The notes under the pieces: model-generated
What the model saw: only the letters and a program-made list of their open reading frames with translations
Database searches by the model: none
Told to the model about the DNA's origin: nothing
Origin: JAJDXO01 sp965207535
GTDB taxonomy: Bacteria > Pseudomonadota > Alphaproteobacteria > Rhodospirillales > UBA2165
Assembly (NCBI GenBank): GCA_965207535.1
Contig: CBDBMR010000013.1
Span: 297,122 to 361,121, forward strand
DNA: 64,000 nucleotides
Direction: 5' to 3'
Position numbers and translations under genes: made by a program
Part shown: piece after piece, positions 8,382 to 17,840 of the stretch
Layout: every line of letters starts with the position of its first letter
How positions within the stretch are numbered: position 1 is the first letter of the stretch

Positions 8382-9710
8382 TCAATAGAGGCACTTCCGG
8401 CGCCTGTCCCCTGGATCACGTTTCCTTGGTGTCTCTCCCAATCCCTTCTCGCTGCTAGCGCGCTGCGGAGACGTTTGACCATCTTGTGGCAGCGCCTCTT
8501 CGTCGGCGCGCGGTAGCTCTGGTTCGACAACGGCCGGCGGCTCGGCAGTGTATCCCATGGCGCGGGCGATGACGGTCGCGGCCTGGGCGGCGGCATTGCG
8601 AAGCGCGGCGTCGTCGAGATGGGCGTAGATGGCGGTGGTGGCGCGCTTGCGGTGGCCGAGCAATTTGCCCACGGCGGTCAGCCCGACGCCGTTCATGACG
8701 CCCTGCGAGGCATAGGTGTGCCGCGCGTCGTGGATGCGCACGCCGCGAAGCCCGGCCTCCTCCCGCACCCCGACCCAGAACGTGTAAAGCCGTGCCGAGG
8801 TAAGATCATTGGGAAACACACGCGCTTCGCCGCCGCGCCGGGGCAGCGCCGCGAGGACTTTCACCGCCTCCGGCCCGAGCCACAGAGTGCGCGGGCCGGT
8901 CTTCGAGTCTTCGAGGCGCGCGCTCGCGCCGTCCCGGGAAGGCTCGCCGATCTCATCCCATTGCAGATTGAGGACTTCGGAGAGCCGCGCTCCGGTCAGC
9001 GTCAGCAGGCGGATCGCCGCAACCGGCCAGGGACGGTCGGCGGCGTGCCTGTCCAGCACCGCGCCGAGGCGTTCAAGCTCGTCGCGTCCGAGAAAGCGCG
9101 CGACTTGCCTTCGCGGGTTCTTCGAGATGTTGGCGCAGGCGTCGGGGACATGCTCATCGAGCTCGCCCCACTGTCGCGCGGCGGAAAGCACGGCGCGCAG
9201 AATCTCGAGGGCGCGGTTGGCCGCGCCGGGCCGGTCCGCGCTCGCGGCGTCGAACCATGCCGAAACCCGCGCATGGTCGATGGCGTCGAGCCGCAGCCTG
9301 CCGAAGGCCGGCATAAGCCGGCCCCTCATGTAGATGTCATGGGTCTTGAGCGAGGACGGCTTCCAGCGGCTTCTGCGCCGCTCCCGGTAGGTGGCGGCGA
9401 AGTCGCGGAACAGCGGCGCCCTGGCCTTGCGTTCCGGAACCGCCTCGCCTGTCCACACCCGGGCCAGCAGGGCCGCCGCCTCCTTGCGCGCATCGGCGAG
9501 GCTGGTTTCGGGAAACCGCCCGAGGGTGAACTTGCGCATCCGGCCCTGGACGCGGAGCTGGACGATGAAGGAACGCACGCCGGAGGGCTGCACCCGCACC
9601 CCAAAATGCGCCAATTTGCTGTCCCAAAGGGTGTATTCGGACGCCCTGGGCTTGGCGGCGGCGATTGTCCTCTGGGTCAACGGCTTCTTCGTGGGGTTAT
9701 ATGCCATCAT
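8382..9710 (-). CDS. Tyrosine recombinase/integrase (second of a coupled pair)
   Basis: 442 residues. The N-terminus (TQRTIAAAKPRASEYTLWDSKL..FGVRV) is the arm-binding domain of P4-type integrases. The catalytic domain has Arg in TGARLSEVLNL, His-x-x-Arg in HDARHTYAS, His in LLGHRKRAT and Tyr in TAIYAHL, so the active site is complete. The last 60 residues are a charged low-complexity tail. The ATG directly follows the TGA of the upstream integrase, whose last codons supply its AGGAGG ribosome site, so translation is coupled. A truncated close relative lies at 24.8-25.25 kb. Confidence 0.92.
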   Translation of the reverse strand: MMAYNPTKKPLTQRTIAAAKPRASEYTLWDSKLAHFGVRVQPSGVRSFIVQLRVQGRMRKFTLGRFPETSLADARKEAAALLARVWTGEAVPERKARAPLFRDFAATYRERRRSRWKPSSLKTHDIYMRGRLMPAFGRLRLDAIDHARVSAWFDAASADRPGAANRALEILRAVLSAARQWGELDEHVPDACANISKNPRRQVARFLGRDELERLGAVLDRHAADRPWPVAAIRLLTLTGARLSEVLNLQWDEIGEPSRDGASARLEDSKTGPRTLWLGPEAVKVLAALPRRGGEARVFPNDLTSARLYTFWVGVREEAGLRGVRIHDARHTYASQGVMNGVGLTAVGKLLGHRKRATTAIYAHLDDAALRNAAAQAATVIARAMGYTAEPPAVVEPELPRADEEALPQDGQTSPQRASSEKGLGETPRKRDPGDRRRKCLY

Positions 9711-10850
9711 TCAGTCCTCCTGTTTCCGGCCGCCCGACATGGCGTCACCGACAATGCCGGAGATACGCCCTGCCGCTTCGCGAATATGATCGTCCGCCAG
9801 ATGTGCATAGCGCTCGGTCGAGGCGATATCGGCATGGCCGAGCAGGCGTCCCACCGTGTATAGGTCGAGGCCGCTCATCACGGCATGGCTGGCAAAGGTG
9901 TGTCGGCAGTCATGGATGCGCACCCCTTCGAGCCCGGCGAGCGCCCGCAGCTTCAGCCAGCGGCGGCCGAGGTCGGCCATCGGGCCGTCGCTGGCCCTGT
10001 TGGGAAACACATACATGCCGGCCCTTGGCAGGCCGGCAAGCACGGCCCGCGCCGGGGGTGGAAGCTGGATAGTCTTCGGCCCGCTCTTCGAATCCGGCAG
10101 GACCGCGCGGGTATCGCGTATCCAGTCCCAGTGGAGGCCGGTGATCTCCGACGACCTGGCGCCGGTGAACAGCAGCAGCCGGATCGCGGCTGCGGCCTGC
10201 CGGTCCTCGGCATGGTCGAGGACGAAGCCGAGGCGCTTCAGTTCGTCGAGCGACAGGAAGCGCTCCCTCGGCTTGGTCCTGTAGCGGCGCATGTTCCGGC
10301 AGGGGTTGGAGCCCTGGAGCCGGAGGCCCCAGAGTTCGGCCCGGGTCATCATCACCGAGAGCACCGGCAATGCCCGGTTGGCCGTGCCGGGGGCGCCGCT
10401 CATGGAGTCGAACCAGCGCTGCACGTCGGCCCGCGCGATGTCGGCGACCCGCATGTCGCCGAAGAAAGGCAGGATGTGGTTGTGGAGCGCGGAGCGGTTG
10501 CTCTCGCGGGTAGCGGGCTTCCAGCGCGGCCCTTGGCGGCGCATGAACTCGCCGGCGAAATCGCGGAACAGGGGGCCGGTCCTGCGTTCGGCCTCGGCAA
10601 CCTCGATCTCGGTCGCTGCCATCGCGCGCGCCTCGTCGGCGGTCAACTCCGCCGCTGTGCCGAGGCGCAGCTTGTCCACGCTCAACTGGCGCTTCACTTG
10701 GACGAAGAAGGTCCGGGTGTCATCGCCGTTGATCTTTAGACTGAAGGCCGGAAGGGCATGATCGATGATCGTCAGCGGCCGCTTGTGGTGCTTCGGTTCG
10801 GTGAATTTGCGGCGTACCGTCCGTTCGTTGATGTTGGCATGAATGCGCAT
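9711..10850 (-). CDS. Tyrosine recombinase/integrase (first of a coupled pair)
   Basis: 379 residues with the same domain plan as its downstream partner but a different arm domain (LPAFSLKINGDDTRTFFVQV). Active-site residues are visible in TGARSSEITGL, HDCRHTFASH, LLGHADIAS and ERYAHL. An AGGAG site precedes the ATG. Two different complete integrases in one transcript suggest a heteromeric recombinase or an element built from two ancestors. With the downstream gene it forms the mobility end of the 8.4-16.1 kb module, whose other genes all read in this direction. Confidence 0.92.
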   Translation of the reverse strand: MRIHANINERTVRRKFTEPKHHKRPLTIIDHALPAFSLKINGDDTRTFFVQVKRQLSVDKLRLGTAAELTADEARAMAATEIEVAEAERRTGPLFRDFAGEFMRRQGPRWKPATRESNRSALHNHILPFFGDMRVADIARADVQRWFDSMSGAPGTANRALPVLSVMMTRAELWGLRLQGSNPCRNMRRYRTKPRERFLSLDELKRLGFVLDHAEDRQAAAAIRLLLFTGARSSEITGLHWDWIRDTRAVLPDSKSGPKTIQLPPPARAVLAGLPRAGMYVFPNRASDGPMADLGRRWLKLRALAGLEGVRIHDCRHTFASHAVMSGLDLYTVGRLLGHADIASTERYAHLADDHIREAAGRISGIVGDAMSGGRKQED

Positions 10851-11472
10851 GGGGTCATCTCCTTTCTGTTCCCTCGGAGCTGCCGCGTTCCAAGGGAACG
10901 GCGGCGGCGATTAGGGGAAGGAGATGCGGTCCGCGCGGGAGCCTGCGGCGACAGGCCAAAGCGGCCTAACGGATTGCTGCGATTGAGAAAATCGCCCGTT
11001 GCACCGGGCCGGGGAGGTCTCGCTCGATGCATCAACGATGCGTCAGGTGTGACGAAACAACCGCTCCGCGGTCCAGAAGGCTAAAATCGTGCAGCGATTT
11101 TTGTGGGGGAATCGCCGCCGGCGAGAGCGGCGGAGGGGAGCCGCCGGGGCGACTGAGCGGCGGGACGTGCAGCGGATGCTGCACGGGACCGTGCGCGGCA
11201 CGGCAACGGCAGCGGCGGCGGCGGTGTCCACACCGGTGCGGACACGGCTGCTCGGCGGGGTGCCGGGCGAGGGGCGCGTTCGCTCCGCGGGAGCGCGCGC
11301 ACGAGCGGAGACGGCGATGCACGAAGTGCCGAGGCGAGCACCACGACGAGAGCGGCGCGAAGCGCCCGCGAGGACGGCGTCGACGCGCCACCAAGGTTCG
11401 CACGCGAAAACGGACCGCGCCGCCACCGCCCGTTGCCGGGGATGACGACGCGGCCCGTCGAGGCGGCGCAGG
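10851..11472. other. GC-rich intergenic stretch without a convincing gene
   Basis: Over 600 bp of low-complexity, extremely GC-rich DNA between the integrase pair and the DUF2493 gene. Long frames exist on both strands but are Arg/Ala-rich and unlike any family, as expected of random GC-rich sequence. The 100 bp next to the DUF2493 stop has a diverged copy near 60.0-60.1 kb. An attachment site might lie here, but none could be identified. Confidence 0.6.
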
Positions 11473-12390
11473 CTATGCCGCGATGCGCTGCACGGGGATG
11501 CCGAGGGTGCGCGCCTTGTCGACGAGGTTCTCGGTGATGCCGCTGCCGGGGAACGCGATGACGCCCTTCGGCAGGAGGTTCAGCAGCTCGTCGTTGCGGC
11601 GGAACGGGGCGGCGCGTCCGTGGCGGTCCCAGTCCGGCTTGCAGACGACCTGGTCGATGCCGTTGCGCTCCGCCCAGCGTGCCGCGATCTTCTCGACGCC
11701 GGGACCGCCGCCGTGCACCAGCACCATGTCGGCGTACTTCTCGCGGGCCTTGTCGAGCCGGGCGATGACCGCCGTCGGGTCGGCGATGTCCTTGCCGCCG
11801 GCGACGGCGACGAGGGTGCCCTGGGGCAGATGGGCCTGCGTCTTGCGGTCCTTGCGGGCGCGTTGGTAATCGCGGGCGTCGATGGCGGCGGAGGTGAGCT
11901 GGCCGGTCTGCGAGGTATGCGATCCCCGCCGGGGCCGCCAGGTGTCGCCAATCTCGATGCGGTACTGCTCCGCCGCCGCATCGCGCATGGTCTCGAAGGC
12001 GTCGCGGCGGTCACCGAGATTCCGCGCGCGGTCCGTCAGCAGCTCGAGCTCGAAGGACTTGATCTCGGTGCCGTCCTGCTCCCGCTGGAGGTCGCGCAGT
12101 TCCGGGCCGAGCTTGTCGGCGGCGCGGTCGAGGCGCTGGGTCTGGGCGTCGAGCATGTTGACGAAGCCCCAGAGCAGGCTCTCGCGCTCGTCGGCGAGCT
12201 GTAGCCCGTCCGGGCAGGCGCCCTCGGCGATGATGCGAAACGCTTCGCACACCGCGCCGGTGGCCTCGTCGGCGTCCCAGACCTCGCGGCTGTCGAACTC
12301 GTCCCGCTCGGGGACTGCGCCGTAGAGGGCGGCGTTGTCGCAGACGGTCGCGGTGACGGATTGCTCGATGTTCTCGATAATGGTGTTCAT
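11473..12390 (-). CDS. DUF2493 (YspA/SLOG-like) protein
   Basis: 305 residues. The C-terminal half (LVAVAGGKDIADPTAVIARL, then VLVHGGGPGVEKIAARWA, VVCKPDW, FPGSGITENLVDKA) is the Rossmann-like DUF2493 fold of the SLOG superfamily, thought to bind nucleotide-derived ligands. The N-terminal 150 residues are helical and typical of the long alphaproteobacterial plasmid version. An AGGAG site precedes the ATG. Neighbours ssb and the zinc-ribbon protein support an integrative-element or plasmid module. A remnant of a related gene's last codons (LGIPVQR.AA) is found at about 60.02 kb. Confidence 0.88.
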   Translation of the reverse strand: MNTIIENIEQSVTATVCDNAALYGAVPERDEFDSREVWDADEATGAVCEAFRIIAEGACPDGLQLADERESLLWGFVNMLDAQTQRLDRAADKLGPELRDLQREQDGTEIKSFELELLTDRARNLGDRRDAFETMRDAAAEQYRIEIGDTWRPRRGSHTSQTGQLTSAAIDARDYQRARKDRKTQAHLPQGTLVAVAGGKDIADPTAVIARLDKAREKYADMVLVHGGGPGVEKIAARWAERNGIDQVVCKPDWDRHGRAAPFRRNDELLNLLPKGVIAFPGSGITENLVDKARTLGIPVQRIAA

Positions 12391-12741
12391 GACGATCTCC
12401 TAAATGATCGGGTTGCAACGATCGGGGCTTTGCGCCCCGAAGTGATGTCCTGTTGGGAGCCGCGCGCGCAGTGGAAGCACCTGGCCTTGGATGCTCTTGG
12501 GGCGGAGTGGTGCGGAAAGCCGCCGATCTTGGTGCGGAAGATCGCCTTCGATCTTCACGGTCGGCGGCTTTCACGGTCCGCCCCTAGAGCTTCCCGGCCA
12601 GGCCGCAGGGCGCCCTTGCGCCCGGAGGACCCCGGAGGGGTTGCTGTAGCGAGCACGTGGATCACAATGGGACAGCACGCACGCAGGCGTATTCTCTCCA
12701 CTGTACCGACTCCCCAATCCGCTTGCGCGACCGACCCGGCA
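12391..12741. other. Intergenic region with two GC hairpins
   Basis: No gene is seen. Two short inverted repeats are visible: CGGGGC-TTTGC-GCCCCG at 12423-12439 and GGGCGC-CCTT-GCGCCC at 12608-12623. Neither is followed by a T-run, so rho-independent termination is uncertain. The sequence just upstream of the DUF2493 ATG carries its AGGAG ribosome site. Confidence 0.45.
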
Positions 12742-13179
12742 TCACGCCACGTCCCGGACGGGCTTGAGATGATCGAAATCATCGGAATTGGCGATAACGC
12801 GTCGCTGTGACCCGGAGACATCGAAGATGAAGACGAGATCCTCGGTGGATGCCGCGACAGCATCGTGGAAGGCGGTCCAGGCGTCGTCCTTCTCCTTGTG
12901 CTCCGACAGCACCGCGACGGGGAAGTCGACATCGTCGATGGCGTAGGCGAAGGTCCTGTTGGCGGTGACGACCTGGTAGCGTGGCGGGATATCCGGATCG
13001 CTCTGCCAGAGGATGGCGCCGTTATCGCGATTGATGACGACGGTCTTCAGATCGGGATCGGCGGCGACGCGCCGTTTGGCCTCGGCCCATGCGGCGTGGC
13101 GGTCGTCGATGCGGACGGGTTCGTCGGCGAGGTCGATCCAGTCCTCGTCGACGGTGCGGATGACGTAGCGGGTGGTCAC
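12742..13179 (-). CDS. Hypothetical protein of the integrative module
   Basis: 145 residues from a GTG (VTTRYVIRTVDEDWIDL) chosen because GAGGAGGGAG lies 9 bp upstream; the frame stays open further up, but that part is an Arg/Pro-rich run without coding character. Acidic overall, with no known domain, signal or membrane segment. It lies between ssb and the DUF2493 gene on the same strand, so it probably belongs to the same transcript and supports DNA transfer or maintenance; function unknown. Confidence 0.75.
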   Translation of the reverse strand: MTTRYVIRTVDEDWIDLADEPVRIDDRHAAWAEAKRRVAADPDLKTVVINRDNGAILWQSDPDIPPRYQVVTANRTFAYAIDDVDFPVAVLSEHKEKDDAWTAFHDAVAASTEDLVFIFDVSGSQRRVIANSDDFDHLKPVRDVA

Positions 13180-13461
13180 GATCTTCTCCCTCCTCTCTTC
13201 AGGTCGGCTCGCCCGATCCTTCGCCCTCCTTTTCCTCCAGCAGGCCGGGGCCGATCCGGAACGGATCGCCCCGGGTCGTGCAGCGGTCAACCGGCATGGC
13301 CGTGTTATGCGCCGGATTGCGGGAGGGGGCGCCGCGGAACAGCGGCGCCAGGCGGGCGCGGAGCGCCGCCGCCGGGCCGGGGAGGACTCCGGGACGGCAG
13401 CAAAAAGGGGGCGGCCGCGAAGCGGTCGCCCGAGGTGGGAGGAACGATGAGGGGGAAGCAC

Positions 13462-13935
13462 CTAAAACGGGATATCACTGTCGAGATCGTCGGCCTGAGC
13501 AGGCTCGCCGCCGGCCGGCATCGCTGCGCCGTTCGCCGGGGCGGTCTCAGCTTCGGCCTGGACGCCGTTGCCGCTGGCCCCGTCCGGCTTGTCCAGGAAC
13601 TGGACCTTGTGACCGGGCACGATCAGGATCTCGGTCGAGAACCGGTCCGAGTCCTCATTGTCCTTCTTCCACCGGCGGGTCTGGAGCTTGCCGTCGATGT
13701 AGACCAGGCGGCCCTTCCGGGCATGCTTCTCCAGCATGGTGATGAGGCCGTCCTGGAAGGTCACGACCCGGTGCCACTCGGTCTTGTCGACCTTGTCGCC
13801 GGAATTGCGCTCGATGTAGCTCTCGTCGGTCGCGATGCTCAGGTTGGCCACGCGGCCCCCCGAGGCGAGGTGATTGACGGTGACGTCGGCGCCGAGGCGG
13901 CCGATCAGTTCGACGCGGTTCATTCCAAATGCCAT
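13462..13935 (-). CDS. ssb: Single-stranded DNA-binding protein
   Basis: 157 residues. The OB fold is clear: NRVELIGRLGADVTV at the start, then VANLSIATDESY, TEWHRVVTF, GRLVYIDGKLQTRRW. A disordered Ala/Gly-rich linker follows, ending in the acidic tip DDLDSDIPF that recruits partner proteins. This is an element-borne copy rather than a housekeeping ssb, judging by the neighbours. It protects single-stranded DNA during transfer or replication of the module. Confidence 0.95.
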   Translation of the reverse strand: MAFGMNRVELIGRLGADVTVNHLASGGRVANLSIATDESYIERNSGDKVDKTEWHRVVTFQDGLITMLEKHARKGRLVYIDGKLQTRRWKKDNEDSDRFSTEILIVPGHKVQFLDKPDGASGNGVQAEAETAPANGAAMPAGGEPAQADDLDSDIPF

Positions 13936-14045
13936 GACGATGCTCCTTCAAATTCGCGTTGATGACGATGGGTTCCGAACGGCCGGAGGCCGGGACACTC
14001 TCCCGAACCCCCTTCCGCTCACCTTCTCCAAGCCTTCCTTGACCT

Positions 14046-14231
14046 CTAATCCGCCGCCGGGTCCGGGACGAGGCCGGCGAAGCCGCGCTCGGGATAGGCT
14101 GCGGGGCGTTCCGGACAGCGGACCCTGCGGTCGTCCTCGATCGCCTCACGGACGGTGCGGGCATCGATGCCCGCCTCGGCGAGCAGCAGATTGTCGGCGG
14201 GAAAATCGGGGGAATGGTCGAACTGGAACAT
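14046..14231 (-). CDS. Small hypothetical protein (61 aa)
   Basis: Short acidic protein (MFQFDHSPDFPADNLLL...) ending PDPAAD. An AGGAG site 9-10 bp upstream of the ATG supports it as a gene; the much longer frame that reads through it upstream has no coding character. The segment AGIDARTVREAIEDDRRVRCP is predicted helical. Same direction as ssb, 110 bp upstream of it. Family not recognised. Confidence 0.6.
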   Translation of the reverse strand: MFQFDHSPDFPADNLLLAEAGIDARTVREAIEDDRRVRCPERPAAYPERGFAGLVPDPAAD

Positions 14232-14691
14232 GGCGGGGAACTCCTTTTGCCGTTGCCAGGCCCGGCATCGGCGCGGGAAAACCACTTCCTCCGGCCTGCC
14301 GGACACTCGCCCCCTCGAAAACTTTTCTCCAACTCCGGGACGCCGGCCCCGCCGCCGGAATTCCAATTCCGGGCGGGCCGGCCAGGCACCGGCAGGGGAT
14401 TTACGGGCGGGCTTGATCCGGCGGCCGGCGGCGCATAGGGTCTCCGGACCAATCAGCGCCCCTCCTAACACCTGAGCTTCTGGTTGGTGAACGAACCTAC
14501 TACCGAAGCCGCCCGGGTTTGACGTCCGGGCGGCTTCACCTTTTCGGGCCCCGCACGGGACCGGCGGGCCGTGCGGTGAAGGGCGGGCGTGGCGACCGGT
14601 CTCCGGAGATTGGCCGCGGCGCCGCAATCCGGCCGGGCGCGGCCGGCGGCGAAGCAGGGCGAGCCCCCGCCGCGCCCCCGCCTTGGCGGGG

Positions 14692-15711
14692 CTATTCCCA
14701 GGCGGCCAGCGAGACGATCTCGGGCGCGTCGGCGACGATCTCCACCTGGTCGCGGCCGATCCTCTCGAAGGCGAGCCAGGCGGCGGCCTCCATCTCGTCG
14801 TCGAGGACGGCAAGCGGTTCGTCGGCGCCGCGCAGGAACACGGTGTAGCGCGGCGGATAGACCGGCATCCCCCTGAAATGAGGCGAGCCGTGGTAGGATT
14901 TCTCCGCGCATGGGGCGCACCTGCTGGCCCCCTGGGAACGCGCCCCGCAGGATGTACATAACGACCGGGCGCGCCGTTCGGCGTACAGCTCCCGGGACCG
15001 TGCGTTCTTGCGCTCCGGGCACTTGCCGGCGTCCTCGATGGCGGCGCATCGCGCACAGCGGGACCGGCCGTCCAGGACCGGTGTACCGCACCGGGTGCAG
15101 CAGCCTGCGGCCTTCCTCTCGGCGTACTGCCGCTTCTCCGCCGCCTGGCGCTTCTTGCGGCAGGTTGCGCAGGTCGTCCCGCTCCCGACGGGCCGGCGCT
15201 TGCCGCACCGGATGCAGAGTCCCGCCTCGATCCGGGCCTTCTGGTTCCGCTTGCTCTTGGCCCGGGCGGCCCGTCTTTTGACGGCCGGGTTCGCGCCGCC
15301 GTAAAGTTTTCCGGCAGCCTTGCCGGCGGCGTAGCGCGCCCGGTCCGACGCCCGGCGCTTCTCAAGGCACGGCCCGCAGGACGAGCGATCCGGGGCAGCG
15401 GGGCGCTTGCCGCAGCAGGTGCATGTGCCCTGGGCCCGCCGCACCTCGACTTCGCGGCGGGAACGTTCGCGTCCGTACTCCCGGGCACGATCGGGATCTC
15501 TCCGGGGCACCCCGGCCGCCCGCAACCGGGCATCGCGGGCGCGGGATGCAGCATTGCGCTTCTCCGCGCACGGCCCGCACACCGAGCGCTCCGGCGCGGG
15601 AGGTCTCGCGCCGCACCTGGGGCATTGGCCCGCCGCAATCCGCGCGGCCGTCCGGCGGGCGACCCGCTCGCGGTCGCGCTGCTTGCGAACTTCGGAATCT
15701 GCGTAGGCCAC
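14692..15711 (-). CDS. Five-repeat zinc-ribbon protein
   Basis: 339 residues from a GTG (VAYADSEVRKQRDRERV) with GGGGAG 8 bp upstream. Five CxxCG...CxxC units of 16-20 residues are seen: CPRCGARPPAPERSVCGPC, CTCCGKRPAAPDRSSCGPC, CIRCGKRRPVGSGTTCATC, CTRCGTPVLDGRSRCARC and CTSCGARSQGASRCAPC, separated by Arg/Lys/Ala-rich helices of 25-45 residues. The last 75 residues form a separate acidic domain (RYTVFLRGADEPLAVLDDEM). Each unit could bind one zinc ion and the basic linkers suggest nucleic-acid contact. I know of similar genes beside ssb on alphaproteobacterial elements, but no assigned function. Confidence 0.8.
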   Translation of the reverse strand: MAYADSEVRKQRDRERVARRTAARIAAGQCPRCGARPPAPERSVCGPCAEKRNAASRARDARLRAAGVPRRDPDRAREYGRERSRREVEVRRAQGTCTCCGKRPAAPDRSSCGPCLEKRRASDRARYAAGKAAGKLYGGANPAVKRRAARAKSKRNQKARIEAGLCIRCGKRRPVGSGTTCATCRKKRQAAEKRQYAERKAAGCCTRCGTPVLDGRSRCARCAAIEDAGKCPERKNARSRELYAERRARSLCTSCGARSQGASRCAPCAEKSYHGSPHFRGMPVYPPRYTVFLRGADEPLAVLDDEMEAAAWLAFERIGRDQVEIVADAPEIVSLAAWE

Positions 15712-15796
15712 GGTGTTCTCCCCATCGAAATTGGAATCACGGACGAGAACGTCCCGTCGGCGAAACGCCTGCGGGATGTCCACTGAGGCGTGCCGC

Positions 15797-16123
15797 TCAG
15801 CCCTTCTGGCGGCGGTCGGCGAAGATTCCCAGGCTTCGCCAGCCCCAAAACTGTACCCCGCAATGGCGCAGCGTGACGCCCGTGGCGATGATGATCTCGT
15901 CGCGCGCGGGCCGAAGGCTCTCGACCGCCTTCAGCGGCAGTATCTTGCCGCGCGACCGGCACCGGCCCTTCGGTTTCGTCGCGTCGGTCCGCACGGGAAC
16001 GATCTCTCCGCTGGCCAGCGAGCGATAGGTCTCGACCACATAGCGGTCGTCTTCGAGACCGCCGCCGATGAAGTGGGTGAGGAACGTGCGCGCGTTGCCG
16101 CGCGGTGCGATTGCCGCCTGCAT
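15797..16123 (-). CDS. Small hypothetical protein of the integrative module
   Basis: 108 residues; start chosen at the ATG 7 bp after a GAGGAG site. N-terminal part MQAAIAPRGNARTFLTHFIG, then a stretch with DRYVVETYRSLASGEIVPV that looks like a small beta-rich fold, and a Lys/Arg-rich centre. First gene of the leftward module. No family recognised; conserved company with ssb and the zinc-ribbon gene suggests an element-maintenance role. Confidence 0.65.
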   Translation of the reverse strand: MQAAIAPRGNARTFLTHFIGGGLEDDRYVVETYRSLASGEIVPVRTDATKPKGRCRSRGKILPLKAVESLRPARDEIIIATGVTLRHCGVQFWGWRSLGIFADRRQKG

Positions 16124-16547
16124 GATGTCGTCTCCTCGAAAGAGTGATAGGGAACGGCGGCCGGACATCCTCCCCCGGACATCCCCGCCGCCGCCCGCTC
16201 ACGGCCGGGCTCCGACTCTCGGTGGCGATGAGTACGGACCTGGCACCACAATGGTCGGCTGTTGTCGTAGAAGATACCAAGCTTGGTGGCGGTGAAGGGC
16301 CGCCGGCTAATGCTGGAGAGGCTATTTTGCTGTGTGTTGATTTCGACGCTCCCGCGCTCCAAAAGAGTATCCACGGATGTTAGGCGGCAGCATTGTATTA
16401 CCTTCGGCCTCGGTCCAATGGCGTCGACTAGGATTCAAGAATGTTGGGAAGATGTTGGATTCTTTGTCTATTTCGATAAATCATGGGAAACAATTGCCGT
16501 AGGGCAAAATCGTGTGGGCGAAGGTAGCTATTCTCTGGAGAATCAAG
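16124..16547. other. Divergent intergenic region
   Basis: No gene is supported between the leftward integrative module and the rightward endonuclease gene. Composition changes here from very GC-rich to mixed, marking the border of the module at about 16.2 kb. A TGGAG site for the endonuclease gene is the only clear signal. Confidence 0.5.
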
Positions 16548-17498
16548 ATGTGGCGAGTTTTGGCAGCTACATTGGCAGCCGTAAGTCTGACGGTCATGTC
16601 CGCTGAAGCATGGGCGTTCAAACCTACGGACTGCGCGACAAAACGGCCGCTGTCGACAGTGGACCGCGCTCTTCTGCTAATGCAGCACCTGCCGAGCGGC
16701 CTCCCCAGTGACGATGAGGTTCTTCTAGTTCGGCGCGCCTATGTTATGGAATACGATCCGGTACGTCGGGTTCCCCGCTGGGCAGCTTGGCTAGCACGGC
16801 AAGAATATCGTGATACGCCGGAGCGCAAGGGCCGGTGGAAGACTTTCCATCCTGATCCTGACCTAGAGGAGCCTGTACTCGATAAAGATTACAACGGTCT
16901 ATACGACGATGGCAAAGGCCTCGCGCGCGGTCATATCGTACCGTACTTCATTTCTGGCGGTGATCGGGATGCGGACGGGATGGACGCTGAAGTGGAAGAT
17001 GTTAAAGGGCAGCCCGTCGAGGATCCAGACGATGCCTGCACGGTATTCGAAGTGAACTATATGTCCAATATAGCCCCACAGCACCACAACCGCTTCAACG
17101 GTCGCAGTGGACTTTGGTGGAAGTTGGAAAAAACGGTTCGAGGTCTCCTAGACTCAGGGCATGTATTGCATTTGATCGCGGGGTCAGTATTTGAGGACTC
17201 AATGCCGGAAATATTGGTAGGGCCAAACAAAAGGAAAATTCAAGTCCCTCATGGTTATTTCGAGATCATCGTCACGAAATCCGGTGTCGTGGCGTTCTTG
17301 TTTGGGCATGACACAAAGGGAGCATCACAAGGTTGCGGCCTTGACTCACAACTAATCGAATGCGTTCAAAGCGTGGCCAAGATTCAGGAGATCACCGGTC
17401 TAAATTTTTTCTCAGCGCTACCGGGGAGTCATCAAAAGGCGTTGGAGGCGGAGCCAAATAAGGCGCTATGGTTGGAACTGACAACTGTGGACGAATGA
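16548..17498 (+). CDS. Secreted DNA/RNA non-specific endonuclease
   Basis: 316 residues from the ATG preceded by TGGAG. The first 24 residues (MWRVLAATLAAVSLTVMSAEA, then WA) form a signal peptide. The NUC1/EndoG-type beta-beta-alpha metal fold is shown by ARGHIVPYFI (catalytic His of the R-G-H motif) and NYMSNIAPQHHNRFN (metal-binding Asn). The usual leading Asp of the DRGH motif is Ala here. Such enzymes cut any nucleic acid in the periplasm or outside the cell. AT-richer than the module to its left. Confidence 0.88.
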   Translation: MWRVLAATLAAVSLTVMSAEAWAFKPTDCATKRPLSTVDRALLLMQHLPSGLPSDDEVLLVRRAYVMEYDPVRRVPRWAAWLARQEYRDTPERKGRWKTFHPDPDLEEPVLDKDYNGLYDDGKGLARGHIVPYFISGGDRDADGMDAEVEDVKGQPVEDPDDACTVFEVNYMSNIAPQHHNRFNGRSGLWWKLEKTVRGLLDSGHVLHLIAGSVFEDSMPEILVGPNKRKIQVPHGYFEIIVTKSGVVAFLFGHDTKGASQGCGLDSQLIECVQSVAKIQEITGLNFFSALPGSHQKALEAEPNKALWLELTTVDE

Positions 17499-17840
17499 GC
17501 AAATTGAATTGGCTACGAATAACGTTAGTTGCAAAGCTATGGATGTAATGCATTAAGATTTGAACTGGCGTCTCCGCCGGAACTTCCAACTTGGCTGCGT
17601 GAGGTTCGACTGGATACGAGAGACCGAGCGTATCTACAATGCCGATTGGCCTTAGGTGCTTTCGAGCACCATAATGGTGCTCACATCTGGGCCCGCGGAC
17701 AACTTCCTAAGAGAACGACGATCCGGTGAGATGGACACTCGGAAGCCCAATTCCGCAAAAGGCTCGATCCGACAATTGAGCCTCCAAAAGGCAACCAACG
17801 ACGACTTCCCAGCTATCTCTTGTGCAAGATGGTGCCTTGG

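Noticed and set aside
11027..11869. 280-codon plus-strand frame next to DUF2493
   Set aside because: Low-complexity Arg-rich translation, partly antisense to DUF2493.
14232..16280. 744-codon minus-strand frame ending with the small 61-residue gene
   Set aside because: It overlaps the zinc-ribbon gene in another frame and is rich in Arg/Pro/Ala; only the final 61 codons have a ribosome site.
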